Source of the DNA: a virus
Virus record (IMG/VR): IMGVR_UViG_3300044633_001408
Coordinates: 1-35,428 of that record
Strand: one strand, 5' to 3'
DNA: 35,428 nucleotides
Position numbers and translations under genes: made by a program. Below are positions 29,095 to 35,428 of this stretch, in pieces (the first letter of the stretch is position 1; each line of letters starts with the position of its first letter). The notes beneath the pieces are model-generated. The model was given only the letters and a program-made list of their open reading frames with translations, was not told the DNA's origin and made no database searches.

Positions 29095-30892
29095 ATTCAA
29101 CCGTCACGTAGGTGTTTGCTGAATCCGTTGATCCGTCAGCGTGATTGACAATACAGGTCACTGTATAGATTCCTACACTGGCCCAAGTGTGGTTGATGGC
29201 TGTTCCCAGCGTGACAGAGTCAGACGATCCGTCACCCCACGAAATCGCGGCACTACTGATCCCGGTAGTCTTTCGTGTGCTGAATGCGACCGCTGTAAAA
29301 GCAACTCCAGCAGATCCAATGGCGGTGAGTTGGATACCACATGTTGGCAGGATTGATGGGATGCGTGATCCAAACGGAAGGCAAAGCATGTTTCCTTCGT
29401 TGGCGTATTCTGCGGCCCCGGTCTCTTCCGTTGGGACGACTGGGTCGCCTGAGCCGGGGTATCCTCCACCACCACCACCACTGGAGGTAGCACGCTTCCA
29501 AGGGATCTGTTCCGTAAAAGTAATATAGCCTGATGTGGATCCTGTCGAGACCTGATCAAACTTCAGGAACTTTGAACCGATGAGCGATCCGCTGGAAAAG
29601 AATTCGATATGCACATACTGCCAGTTGTTGGACGCCTGAGTGAATGAAAATGAAATTCCAATGGAATCGGCAAAACTGGCATCAACATTGAAAAGCGGAT
29701 CTGGCGGTTCGTGCATGGTCTCAAATACGCCAGCCTGACTGTAAGCCACTTCGTCAGCCACTGGCAAATCATAAGTGCCTTTCACGACTCTGTGAGGGTC
29801 TGGCAGGCTCCATGTGTTTGGTGATGGTGGCGTTGCCCGTTTGAACCAGATGGAGGCTTTTGCCTGAATATTGTATCGGTCCATGCGACCAGGGTAATTG
29901 TCGCACCACTGCTGCAAGAACCAGTGATGATAACCAGCCAACTGCAATGTTGAACCGTAAGTGGTTACGCCAGTGGTCGGATCAGTTGAGTACAAGTATG
30001 TACCTTGAATTGGCTCGTCTGGCCAAGGTGCAAAACCTGCGGCAACCACCCATTCAATATTTCCACCCCAACGATATTGGCGAGATACTGAGTTTTTAAA
30101 TATGTGATCGCCGAAATGGGCATGCCAACCGTTGGTCCTGATTCGGATACCACGTTGGCCATCAATAATCAAAAGCGTATCTGAGCCTGGCGTAATTTTG
30201 ACCTTGTTCCCCGCAGGAATCAAAGAGCCCAGATTACTCCAGTTCTGAATCGTTGGAGTTTTCCCGCTCAGTTCAATTGTGCATTTACTCAGCAATTCCA
30301 TTTTCATTGTGTGATAGATCTTGTGTTCGGTGCTATCACCGTGTGGGCCATACAAATAACTCATCCTGATTGGGCCGGCATAGCGATCAAAATTGATCGT
30401 CCCTGGCGGACTGCCCACAGGCGTGTAACCGTTGGAAACAAAGTAGTGACCACCAAATTCAGTAAGGCCCATGAACAGGTGCTCGACACCGTAAAATTTG
30501 TAACTTGTGCTTGTTGTCGGGTTCGCATATCCGGCGGGCTTATTGGCCCACCACATGACAAAATCTTTCCAATCGGTTCGACCGTAGACAACGTCCATTT
30601 CGTCGTTTGCCGTCGCGTTGATATCGAGATCGGATGTGCTTGAACTGGCTTGAAAATACCATCCAGAATATCCACGTACCTGATAGGTGTTTCCGTCATC
30701 GCCTTTCAGGATGGCCACTCGCCAGTCTTGAATATGCTTTAACGGTGTTTTGTCAGGCACAGAAGGGTTGATATAATAATTTCCGTATGCGTCCACCTGA
30801 TCAAGATAAACAAACTCCATCAATCCACCAAAACCGAATAAGCTGACTGGCCAGCCGGGGTCCGTGGGAGCGGTGCAAGAATTCGCTCTCAA
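29093..30892 (-). CDS. tail-tip or minor tail protein with PKD domain, joined by -1 slip at T9
   Basis: About 600 residues from the slip site to the stop. The body has beta-rich segments (WRVAILKGDDGNTYQVRGYSG; KFYGVEHLFMGLTEFGG) of minor tail or adsorption proteins. The C-terminal 85 residues form a PKD-like Ig fold (AAISWGDGSSDSVTLG ... SVGIYTVTCIV). The open frame reaches 30943, but no good start lies there; an internal ATG at 30818-30820 has only a weak ribosome site. It is most likely read as the extension of the upstream 101-residue gene after a -1 slip at the T9 run, giving about 700 residues. Confidence 0.6.
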   Translation of the reverse strand: MRANSCTAPTDPGWPVSLFGFGGLMEFVYLDQVDAYGNYYINPSVPDKTPLKHIQDWRVAILKGDDGNTYQVRGYSGWYFQASSSTSDLDINATANDEMDVVYGRTDWKDFVMWWANKPAGYANPTTSTSYKFYGVEHLFMGLTEFGGHYFVSNGYTPVGSPPGTINFDRYAGPIRMSYLYGPHGDSTEHKIYHTMKMELLSKCTIELSGKTPTIQNWSNLGSLIPAGNKVKITPGSDTLLIIDGQRGIRIRTNGWHAHFGDHIFKNSVSRQYRWGGNIEWVVAAGFAPWPDEPIQGTYLYSTDPTTGVTTYGSTLQLAGYHHWFLQQWCDNYPGRMDRYNIQAKASIWFKRATPPSPNTWSLPDPHRVVKGTYDLPVADEVAYSQAGVFETMHEPPDPLFNVDASFADSIGISFSFTQASNNWQYVHIEFFSSGSLIGSKFLKFDQVSTGSTSGYITFTEQIPWKRATSSGGGGGGYPGSGDPVVPTEETGAAEYANEGNMLCLPFGSRIPSILPTCGIQLTAIGSAGVAFTAVAFSTRKTTGISSAAISWGDGSSDSVTLGTAINHTWASVGIYTVTCIVNHADGSTDSANTYVTVE

Positions 30893-31194
30893 AAAAAAAG
30901 CGGTTGGCCGGTGGATTGATCTCGCTTGGCACGATAAACCCATCCAAGCGTGGCGTCTTGATTGTTCATCTCAAATGCAGGGTCGTAACCTGGTCCACCG
31001 CTTTGGGTGCTGTTTTGATAGCTGCCATCACTGGCACGGGTGACCTGCGTCCATGTGTATTGGCTCACACCGTTGACAACGGTTTTGCCCGTGACCTTGA
31101 TCAGGAATTCGCCATCACTGATTTGCTGGAGTGTCAGACCGTTGGGCGTGACACAGGCTCGCATGCCAGAGACGTTCAAAGACTTTCGGCTCAT
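30889..31194 (-). CDS. minor tail protein N-terminal part, ends at a T9 slippery run
   Basis: About 101 residues starting MSRKSLNVSGMRACVTPNG (ATG 31192-31194, coupled to the previous stop at 31196). The last sense codons are CTT TTT TTT followed at once by TGA. The next frame continues with a smooth reading into the 600-residue extension (…GQPLFFLRANSC). A TTG start at 31236 is possible but lies within the previous gene. Function: tail tip or minor tail, from position. Confidence 0.6.
   Translation of the reverse strand: MSRKSLNVSGMRACVTPNGLTLQQISDGEFLIKVTGKTVVNGVSQYTWTQVTRASDGSYQNSTQSGGPGYDPAFEMNNQDATLGWVYRAKRDQSTGQPLFF
30890..30899 (-). promoter_or_regulatory. T9 slippery site before a stop (recoding or indel)
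   Basis: On the minus strand a run of nine T is followed by GA, so the zero frame meets TGA. U_UUU_UUU is a known -1 slippery heptamer, and runs of nine are also prone to transcription slippage. One extra T, or a -1 slip, restores one long frame. An assembly error of one base would look the same. Confidence 0.55.
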
Positions 31195-31195
31195 G

Positions 31196-31705
31196 TTAAG
31201 TTGTCGGCGGTGCCGCTCCTCCAGTAACGATTGCAACCTGGGCGGTTGTGGGTATGCCTACCAAAGTAAAATCGAATGCAATCTTGGCGATGTCGTTGAC
31301 GTCGGCACTTATCTTGGCGGACGAGAAATAGCCAAAACCAGCGTAATGCACCGAACCGATTAAGACTTTGAAATAGTACCTGGGCGAAGTGAATGGAGTC
31401 GTCACACCCGAAACCGTCGGGACCACGGAGGACGGCTGGATGTATCCTTCAATGGAGCCTGAAATCGTGGTGCACTCCGACCAGCCGTCCACGAAACCGT
31501 TAAAGGCCGTTGTGGGAGCTGTGGCCACGGGCGTGTTTTGCTCAATAGACATCGTGCCGTTCAGGATCGAAGTCAAGGTGGTCGGAATTGAGCCGTCACC
31601 CGGGTCAGGTGCATAGCCAAACCATTGAAAAGAGACTCTCTGACCTGAAAGGTTCTTGAGTCCGGCACCAGTGAAAACCGTGTTCGTGTAAACGATGGCT
31701 GGCAT
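31196..31705 (-). CDS. minor tail protein
   Basis: A 169-residue beta-rich protein starting MPAIVYTNTVFTGAGLKNLSGQ. The strand pattern, with threonine/proline-rich turns and the segments YYFKVLIGSVHYAGFGYF and KIAFDFTLVGIP, fits a tail tube-like or tail-tip fold. GAGG lies seven bases before the ATG. It lies between the 400-residue tail protein and the slip-fused minor tail protein. Family not recognised. Confidence 0.55.
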   Translation of the reverse strand: MPAIVYTNTVFTGAGLKNLSGQRVSFQWFGYAPDPGDGSIPTTLTSILNGTMSIEQNTPVATAPTTAFNGFVDGWSECTTISGSIEGYIQPSSVVPTVSGVTTPFTSPRYYFKVLIGSVHYAGFGYFSSAKISADVNDIAKIAFDFTLVGIPTTAQVAIVTGGAAPPTT

Positions 31706-31714
31706 GGGTCAACC

Positions 31715-32917
31715 TCAGGTGTAAGGCCAGACGGCAGGTGTCGCCCAACTGGCATTCGGGTCGAATCCGTAGAAAAACAAGGTGGAGGCTGCGGATGTCC
31801 AGAAATCAGCGTACTGATAAACCCGGTTCAAATAACTGTCGTAGTTGTTTGTGAGCGTAAGATTTGGGTACATGCCAGCCGGTTGAAGTGTCGTATTCGA
31901 TCCGTTGCTGGTCATCATAGGAGGCCGATAAGTGGCCCAACCATAGGTCGTCTGCTTCCATGTGATGTTGGAGGAGCTGCTTGAGATGGCAGATGGTGTG
32001 ATCGGGATCAGGTTCCAGTCCCTGTCCTTAGCCGTGAAGTGGTGTGTGATCTTGTAGCCCATGATACCCAAGGGTGAGATGGCAGACTCGACGTCTGAAC
32101 CCTCGTAGAGCAGCGAGCCTGCTGGCCATTGAACTATGTCGTGTAGATTGATCTTGCCACGCAGGGACCGCATGAGCGAGAGATTTACCCGATTGGAGGC
32201 CACCCAAGGATATTCAATTGTAATTGAATCCTTTGGTTCAATAAGGGTCTGGCCTTTACTGAGCGGGTAGAGTGGCAGATATGACCAGGTGGAATTTGCC
32301 CAGGCTGTCGTGTTGGCTGGCGTGCTTGAGGTGATGATGGATAAACCATCTTTGCCAGGCGTATCCAGTGGGTACGATGAATTTGTGATGGTGCCTGTGG
32401 ATGTCCGCGTGTCCTGAATGCAATATCCAGTCCTGTCAGCGCCCATTTCCTGAAACTCACCTGTACCGTTCACGCTCACGTACGCGCAGTTGATCCCAAA
32501 CGAGTTTATTGGCTTAAGCATCCATTCCACGTCCACGATGCAGTTTCCCGCATTCTGGATGATATTCTGAGACGTTGCATTTGAGGTCCATATGCCATCG
32601 CCAGAATTTCCAGAGACAGAGTCCATGACATTCGGTGCAAAGTCATTTAATGGCTTGATGGACATCCGCTGAGCTGTCAGGCTGGGAATCAGAGAATGCT
32701 CGATCTGTTCCTTGAAAGCATACGTTGGCGATGGGGTTGATAGTGTGGCGTTTGCTGCGGCAAGGAACCGGCCAGCGGGGTCGATCAGGTTTCTGGCGTA
32801 GGTGAGCGTTTCGGTCGTGTAAGGTGCCCGCCAGCGTCCTGAGTAGGTCAGGGTGTTGGCTTCACCGGAATATCCAAAGCCATCCGTGTGAGGGATCCAG
32901 AGCGGAAAGATTTTCAT
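31715..32917 (-). CDS. tail protein, probably distal tail or tail-tip
   Basis: A 400-residue protein directly after the tape measure gene, which is where siphoviruses encode the distal tail protein. Strand-rich, with many threonine/serine/asparagine turns (SNATSQNIIQNAGNCIVD; TSSTPANTTAWANSTW) and the aromatic C terminus FDPNASWATPAVWPY. Start ATG overlaps the tape measure stop. Role from position only. Confidence 0.55.
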   Translation of the reverse strand: MKIFPLWIPHTDGFGYSGEANTLTYSGRWRAPYTTETLTYARNLIDPAGRFLAAANATLSTPSPTYAFKEQIEHSLIPSLTAQRMSIKPLNDFAPNVMDSVSGNSGDGIWTSNATSQNIIQNAGNCIVDVEWMLKPINSFGINCAYVSVNGTGEFQEMGADRTGYCIQDTRTSTGTITNSSYPLDTPGKDGLSIITSSTPANTTAWANSTWSYLPLYPLSKGQTLIEPKDSITIEYPWVASNRVNLSLMRSLRGKINLHDIVQWPAGSLLYEGSDVESAISPLGIMGYKITHHFTAKDRDWNLIPITPSAISSSSSNITWKQTTYGWATYRPPMMTSNGSNTTLQPAGMYPNLTLTNNYDSYLNRVYQYADFWTSAASTLFFYGFDPNASWATPAVWPYT

Positions 32918-34341
32918 CCGGCGAAACCTCCCAAGGCCGTTGGCGCACTTCCGGTAGCCAGCGTTGTCTTCTTCGTCACAGTGGAAACGCCGGTGTCTTT
33001 GGGTGCGGTGTTGGTCGCAATTTGTTCAAGCACGGAAAGTTGCTTGTCTGGCTTTTGAGCAAATACGCCAGAAAGCAGCGAGTTGAAGGCAGACGAGCTG
33101 GCTTTCATGCTGGTCGCAGCAGGAGCGTTCATCCCTAACGCGCCGGCATTGCTTGCTGAAGGTGTCACCGTGGCGGTGAACTTCTCCTTCATGTCAGAGA
33201 CTTGTTTGTCGTATGCCTCTTTGGATGCAGCGATGCGGGCTTTTGCAGCTTCGTTCTCTTCGGCAAGTCCCTGCTTGGCGTCGCCCATATCAGCTTTGGC
33301 GATCAGGCCAAGACTGAGTTTATTGGCGATGCCAGTCAGTGTCTCCCAGATCGAGAGAAACGTGATTGCGATATTGTTAACGATCAATCGCCATGTGTCC
33401 AAAGGGTTGGCCAGATACGCGGCCACCTGCGCGGCAAAGCCTGCAATAGAGGCCATAGCGTTGGTGAGAGCGTTCACAATCGGTTCAATCAAGGCTTCAG
33501 CCGCCAGGGCGACATACGAAAACGCGGTGTAAATGTTTTCGCCGAGCTTTTTGAATGCCCCGCCTTCGGCCACCTTCATGATGGTGTCCATGAATCGGCC
33601 ACGAAAGTATTGGAAGGCTTGCCCGACAATCAAAAGGTCTTGGCCGATCCTGGCGGATGCGGATGTGGTTTTAGTGTCTGCCGCTCTCCCAAGGTTGGCG
33701 TACCCAAATTTGGTCCTGTCAAAATCACCTTCCGCTCGCTGTGTTCTGGCCAGAAATTTATCCATGGCGTACTGCGACCGAGATTTGCCAGACGCCTGCT
33801 GCTCCTCGGCTGAAGCATCGACTCCGTACTTCCGCAGCACCTGATATTCTCCAGCCGCTGCCGCCGCCATATCGGCTCTGATCTGATTTGGGTCGGCATT
33901 GTCCTGCGATGCCACATCACCAATTCGGAGTTCCACTTTTTCGGCCAGCCCCTGAGCCATCTCTTTTGACATGCCTTGATTGGTTAAGGCTGTGACTGTT
34001 TTCAGGTAGCTGTCCAAGACTTCCGCTTGAGATCCGAGTCCTTTTGATGCCAGTGCTGCCGCAAATTTTTTGGCGGACTCTGCACTATTGCCCAAAAGCA
34101 CATCTGTTTTGGAAAGCGTTTCGTTTAAGGTGCTGGCGTTCTCAATACTGCTGCCAATGTTGCCAGCAACGGCTTGAAAAGCTCCACCGATTCCCTTGGC
34201 CATCAGGTTTCCGATAGCAACCGCACCAACCGATTTGGCAAACCCACTCACTGCTCCAAAGGCTTTGGATAGTCCAGAGGTCAAGCCCGAAAGATTGGTG
34301 CCGATCTTGACATACAGATTGGAGATTTCGTTACCAGCCAT
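32914..34341 (-). CDS. tape measure protein
   Basis: A 475-residue protein with the typical features: N-terminal glycine/alanine-rich helix (NLSGLTSGLSKAFGAVSGFAKSVG), a hydrophobic central part (NALTNAMASIAGFAAQVAAYL; FLSIWETLTGIANKLSLGL) and a charged helical end. It sets tail length as the tube polymerises around it. At about 0.15 nm per residue, the rule from other phages, the tail would be near 70 nm. It overlaps the frameshifted chaperone gene by 11 bases. Confidence 0.85.
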   Translation of the reverse strand: MAGNEISNLYVKIGTNLSGLTSGLSKAFGAVSGFAKSVGAVAIGNLMAKGIGGAFQAVAGNIGSSIENASTLNETLSKTDVLLGNSAESAKKFAAALASKGLGSQAEVLDSYLKTVTALTNQGMSKEMAQGLAEKVELRIGDVASQDNADPNQIRADMAAAAAGEYQVLRKYGVDASAEEQQASGKSRSQYAMDKFLARTQRAEGDFDRTKFGYANLGRAADTKTTSASARIGQDLLIVGQAFQYFRGRFMDTIMKVAEGGAFKKLGENIYTAFSYVALAAEALIEPIVNALTNAMASIAGFAAQVAAYLANPLDTWRLIVNNIAITFLSIWETLTGIANKLSLGLIAKADMGDAKQGLAEENEAAKARIAASKEAYDKQVSDMKEKFTATVTPSASNAGALGMNAPAATSMKASSSAFNSLLSGVFAQKPDKQLSVLEQIATNTAPKDTGVSTVTKKTTLATGSAPTALGGFAG

Positions 34342-34576
34342 GCTTATAAATCTCCTTAATTGAGTTGATCAGCTCTAACCTGGTGTGCGTTTGCAACAAC
34401 CCTGGTGGATCTGATTCAGGTGTTACAAGAGCGATGGCTTGCAGCGGTGTCAGGTCCATTACGTCCCGATAAGGCATGTGGAATTCTGTCACGAGATGGC
34501 GGATCAAGAGGTGCCAGTTGACGGGGTCGCCTGATCCGCTGGAAGGTTTGGGTCGTCTGGCCTCTTGCCGGTCCAT
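34331..34576 (-). CDS. tail assembly chaperone extension, expressed by -1 frameshift
   Basis: An 81-residue frame of which the last 71 residues are probably joined to the upstream chaperone. After the slip the reading is KPSSGSGDPVNWHLLIRHLVTEFHMPYRDVMDLTPLQAIALV. That is a plausible extension with helices, but the ATG at 34576 lacks a ribosome site and lies well inside the upstream gene. It is the 'T' part of a G/GT chaperone pair known in many siphoviruses, which binds the tape measure protein encoded next. Confidence 0.75.
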   Translation of the reverse strand: MDRQEARRPKPSSGSGDPVNWHLLIRHLVTEFHMPYRDVMDLTPLQAIALVTPESDPPGLLQTHTRLELINSIKEIYKHGW

Positions 34577-34983
34577 GCAAAGGTTGCCAGAGTGGCAAAC
34601 GCTGTCGGGTCCATTCCTTCAACCAACTTGGCCACCTGATCTTTGGTCAGTTCAGGCTGAAATTTCGCCAGCATTTCACCCACAACTGCGGTTTGCAGTT
34701 CTAATGATCGCAGAATCAGAGCCACACCGTCTTCCGAGTCGATGGCTGGTGGCCAATAGGCTCTTCGCTGACATGCCCTATTGAAGATCTCTGCTGCCAC
34801 CTGAGGAGGCATGTCACGCATGGCCTCTTTGCTCAGGTCCATCGGATTGTCTGCGAGCTTTCTTACCACAGCTTGAAGGCGAGACCTTCCGCCCAAAGTC
34901 AAAGGAGACAGGCGGTAAGTGGTCCCGCCTGACTGCACTTCCATGAAATCATCACCTAGCTCATTCAAATGAAAGACAGGCAT
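34504..34983 (-). CDS. tail assembly chaperone (G-type)
   Basis: A 159-residue protein starting MPVFHLNELGDDFMEVQSGG, with a helical body (RSRLQAVVRKLADNPMDLSKEAM; MLAKFQPELTKDQVAKLVEG) like that of G proteins, and a tail that changes frame near the end (KRPDDPNLPADQ). AAGGGG lies just before the ATG. It sits between the major tail and tape measure genes, the canonical place. The -1 slip at 34546-34552 yields the long form of about 217 residues. Confidence 0.8.
   Translation of the reverse strand: MPVFHLNELGDDFMEVQSGGTTYRLSPLTLGGRSRLQAVVRKLADNPMDLSKEAMRDMPPQVAAEIFNRACQRRAYWPPAIDSEDGVALILRSLELQTAVVGEMLAKFQPELTKDQVAKLVEGMDPTAFATLATFAWTGKRPDDPNLPADQATPSTGTS
34546..34552 (-). promoter_or_regulatory. 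programmed -1 frameshift site C_CCA_AAC
   Basis: On the minus strand CCCAAAC lies in frame as C CCA AAC, an X_XXY_YYZ slippery heptamer. A -1 slip gives CCC AAA and continues into the 34331-34576 frame to its stop. Position near the end of the first chaperone gene matches the conserved recoding in siphovirus tail genes. I did not find a clear pseudoknot by eye. Confidence 0.85.
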
Positions 34984-34991
34984 AAAACCCC

Positions 34992-35428
34992 TTAGTTGGC
35001 CAGGATGGTCATGTTGTTGGTTGTCAGGTCGCCGTGGTTGGTCAGCGACAGGTCAATGTTCACGATGTCGTTTGGATCAAGGCTGTGCTTTTGATCCGTG
35101 ATCATGAACGTGCCGATCTTGTTCATGCTCCCAACGGTGATATTGCCGGTGACATAATCACCCTTCTTGAGATTCCAGGTCGTGCCGTTGGCAAATGGTG
35201 TGGTCAGGTTGCCTTGAGAGATATACCCAGAGAGTTCCAGAGAAACCTTTTCGTTGCCGGGTGCGACCAACGTGCCGGCTGTGTTGGTGGGTGCCTCGGC
35301 TGACTCGACCGACTCGTCAAAAGATCCTGACTTGATAATCAGGCTGATGGCGGTCGCATTCGCCTGAATCACGCCGTTTGCCGTGATTGGAGTCAGCAGT
35401 ACGGTGCCACCTTTGAACGTTTGCGGAT
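34992..35428 (-). CDS. major tail protein, C-terminal part cut by the window end
   Basis: The frame is open at 35428 and ends at 34992; its 5' end is supplied by bases 1-192 across the circular junction. The protein is strand-rich (KVSLELSGYISQGNLTTP; WNLKKGDYVTGNITVGS; SLTNHGDLTTNNM), as in major tail proteins that build the tube. The GTG at 35372 is an internal valine codon, not a start. Complete length is about 151 residues when joined. Confidence 0.75.
   Translation of the reverse strand, partial: PQTFKGGTVLLTPITANGVIQANATAISLIIKSGSFDESVESAEAPTNTAGTLVAPGNEKVSLELSGYISQGNLTTPFANGTTWNLKKGDYVTGNITVGSMNKIGTFMITDQKHSLDPNDIVNIDLSLTNHGDLTTNNMTILAN
35253..35428. repeat. terminal overlap with bases 1-176 (circular genome)
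   Basis: Bases 35253-35428 match 1-176 at 171 of 176 positions. From base 50 (35302) to the end the match is exact for 127 bases. Five differences at 25, 37, 43, 46 and 49 are all silent changes in the tail gene. Continuous gene order across the ends shows that the molecule is circular or circularly permuted. Confidence 0.9.

Noticed and set aside
29093-30943. Full 616-residue reading from an upstream start at 30943
   Set aside because: The first 17 residues lie in the out-of-frame end of the upstream gene with no ribosome site; joining by a slip at the T9 run explains the frame better.
34992-35372. Complete 126-residue gene with a GTG start at 35372
   Set aside because: Bases 1-192 show that this GTG is an internal valine codon of the tail gene that starts 44 residues... 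or about 25 codons further upstream across the junction.

Overview
The window reads as one nearly complete, circular genome of a temperate, long-tailed (siphovirus-like) phage, caught as a free molecule and not as an integrated prophage. The last 176 bases (35253-35428) are the same locus as bases 1-176, and gene order runs without a break across the two ends (head completion genes, then the major tail protein split by the ends, then tail chaperones, then tape measure). The real unit is therefore about 35.25 kb. An integrase gene with an uninterrupted attP, made of the 3' half of a tRNA-Lys(CTT) gene, supports the excised circular form. The host cannot be fixed from the sequence. Planctomycetota or a similar group is my inference from a secreted proline-rich thioredoxin-like protein, a papain-like peptidase, ThyX and a CsrA homologue; no single gene proves it.

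Late region, minus strand, read from high to low coordinates: small terminase (16292), large terminase, portal, a MuF-like head protein with a zinc-metallopeptidase tail (11390-13453), a small acidic gene beneath it, and prohead protease (10151-11017). A block of about 8 kb then sits where the capsid gene would be expected: a BppU-like protein, a repeat-rich tail fibre, a LamG-domain protein, a possible fibre accessory protein, holin-like membrane proteins, a secreted thioredoxin-like protein and a papain-like peptidase. The major capsid gene (1984-3426) and four head-tail completion genes follow. Through the circular junction come the major tail protein, tail assembly chaperones with a -1 frameshift site, the tape measure gene and the tail-tip genes down to 29093.

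Early region, minus strand (16376-25855): a tightly overlapping operon driven by a sigma70-type promoter carrying a dyad operator. It encodes a ribbon-helix-helix-like regulator, a primase-polymerase/helicase, an iteron-rich candidate origin, a DUF2815-type single-strand DNA-binding protein, two HNH nucleases, a CsrA homologue, ThyX, a RusA-like resolvase and many small unknowns. A gene-free stretch at 20321-20705 holds a strong hairpin and a tRNA-like fold.

Plus-strand region (26006-28897): a divergently transcribed small regulator, attP, the tyrosine integrase, a run of 17 G and several small unknown genes. A likely small RNA or terminator region (28921-29090) separates them from the convergent tail genes. 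I recognise no CI-type repressor, no classical peptidoglycan hydrolase, no CRISPR and no reverse transcriptase.
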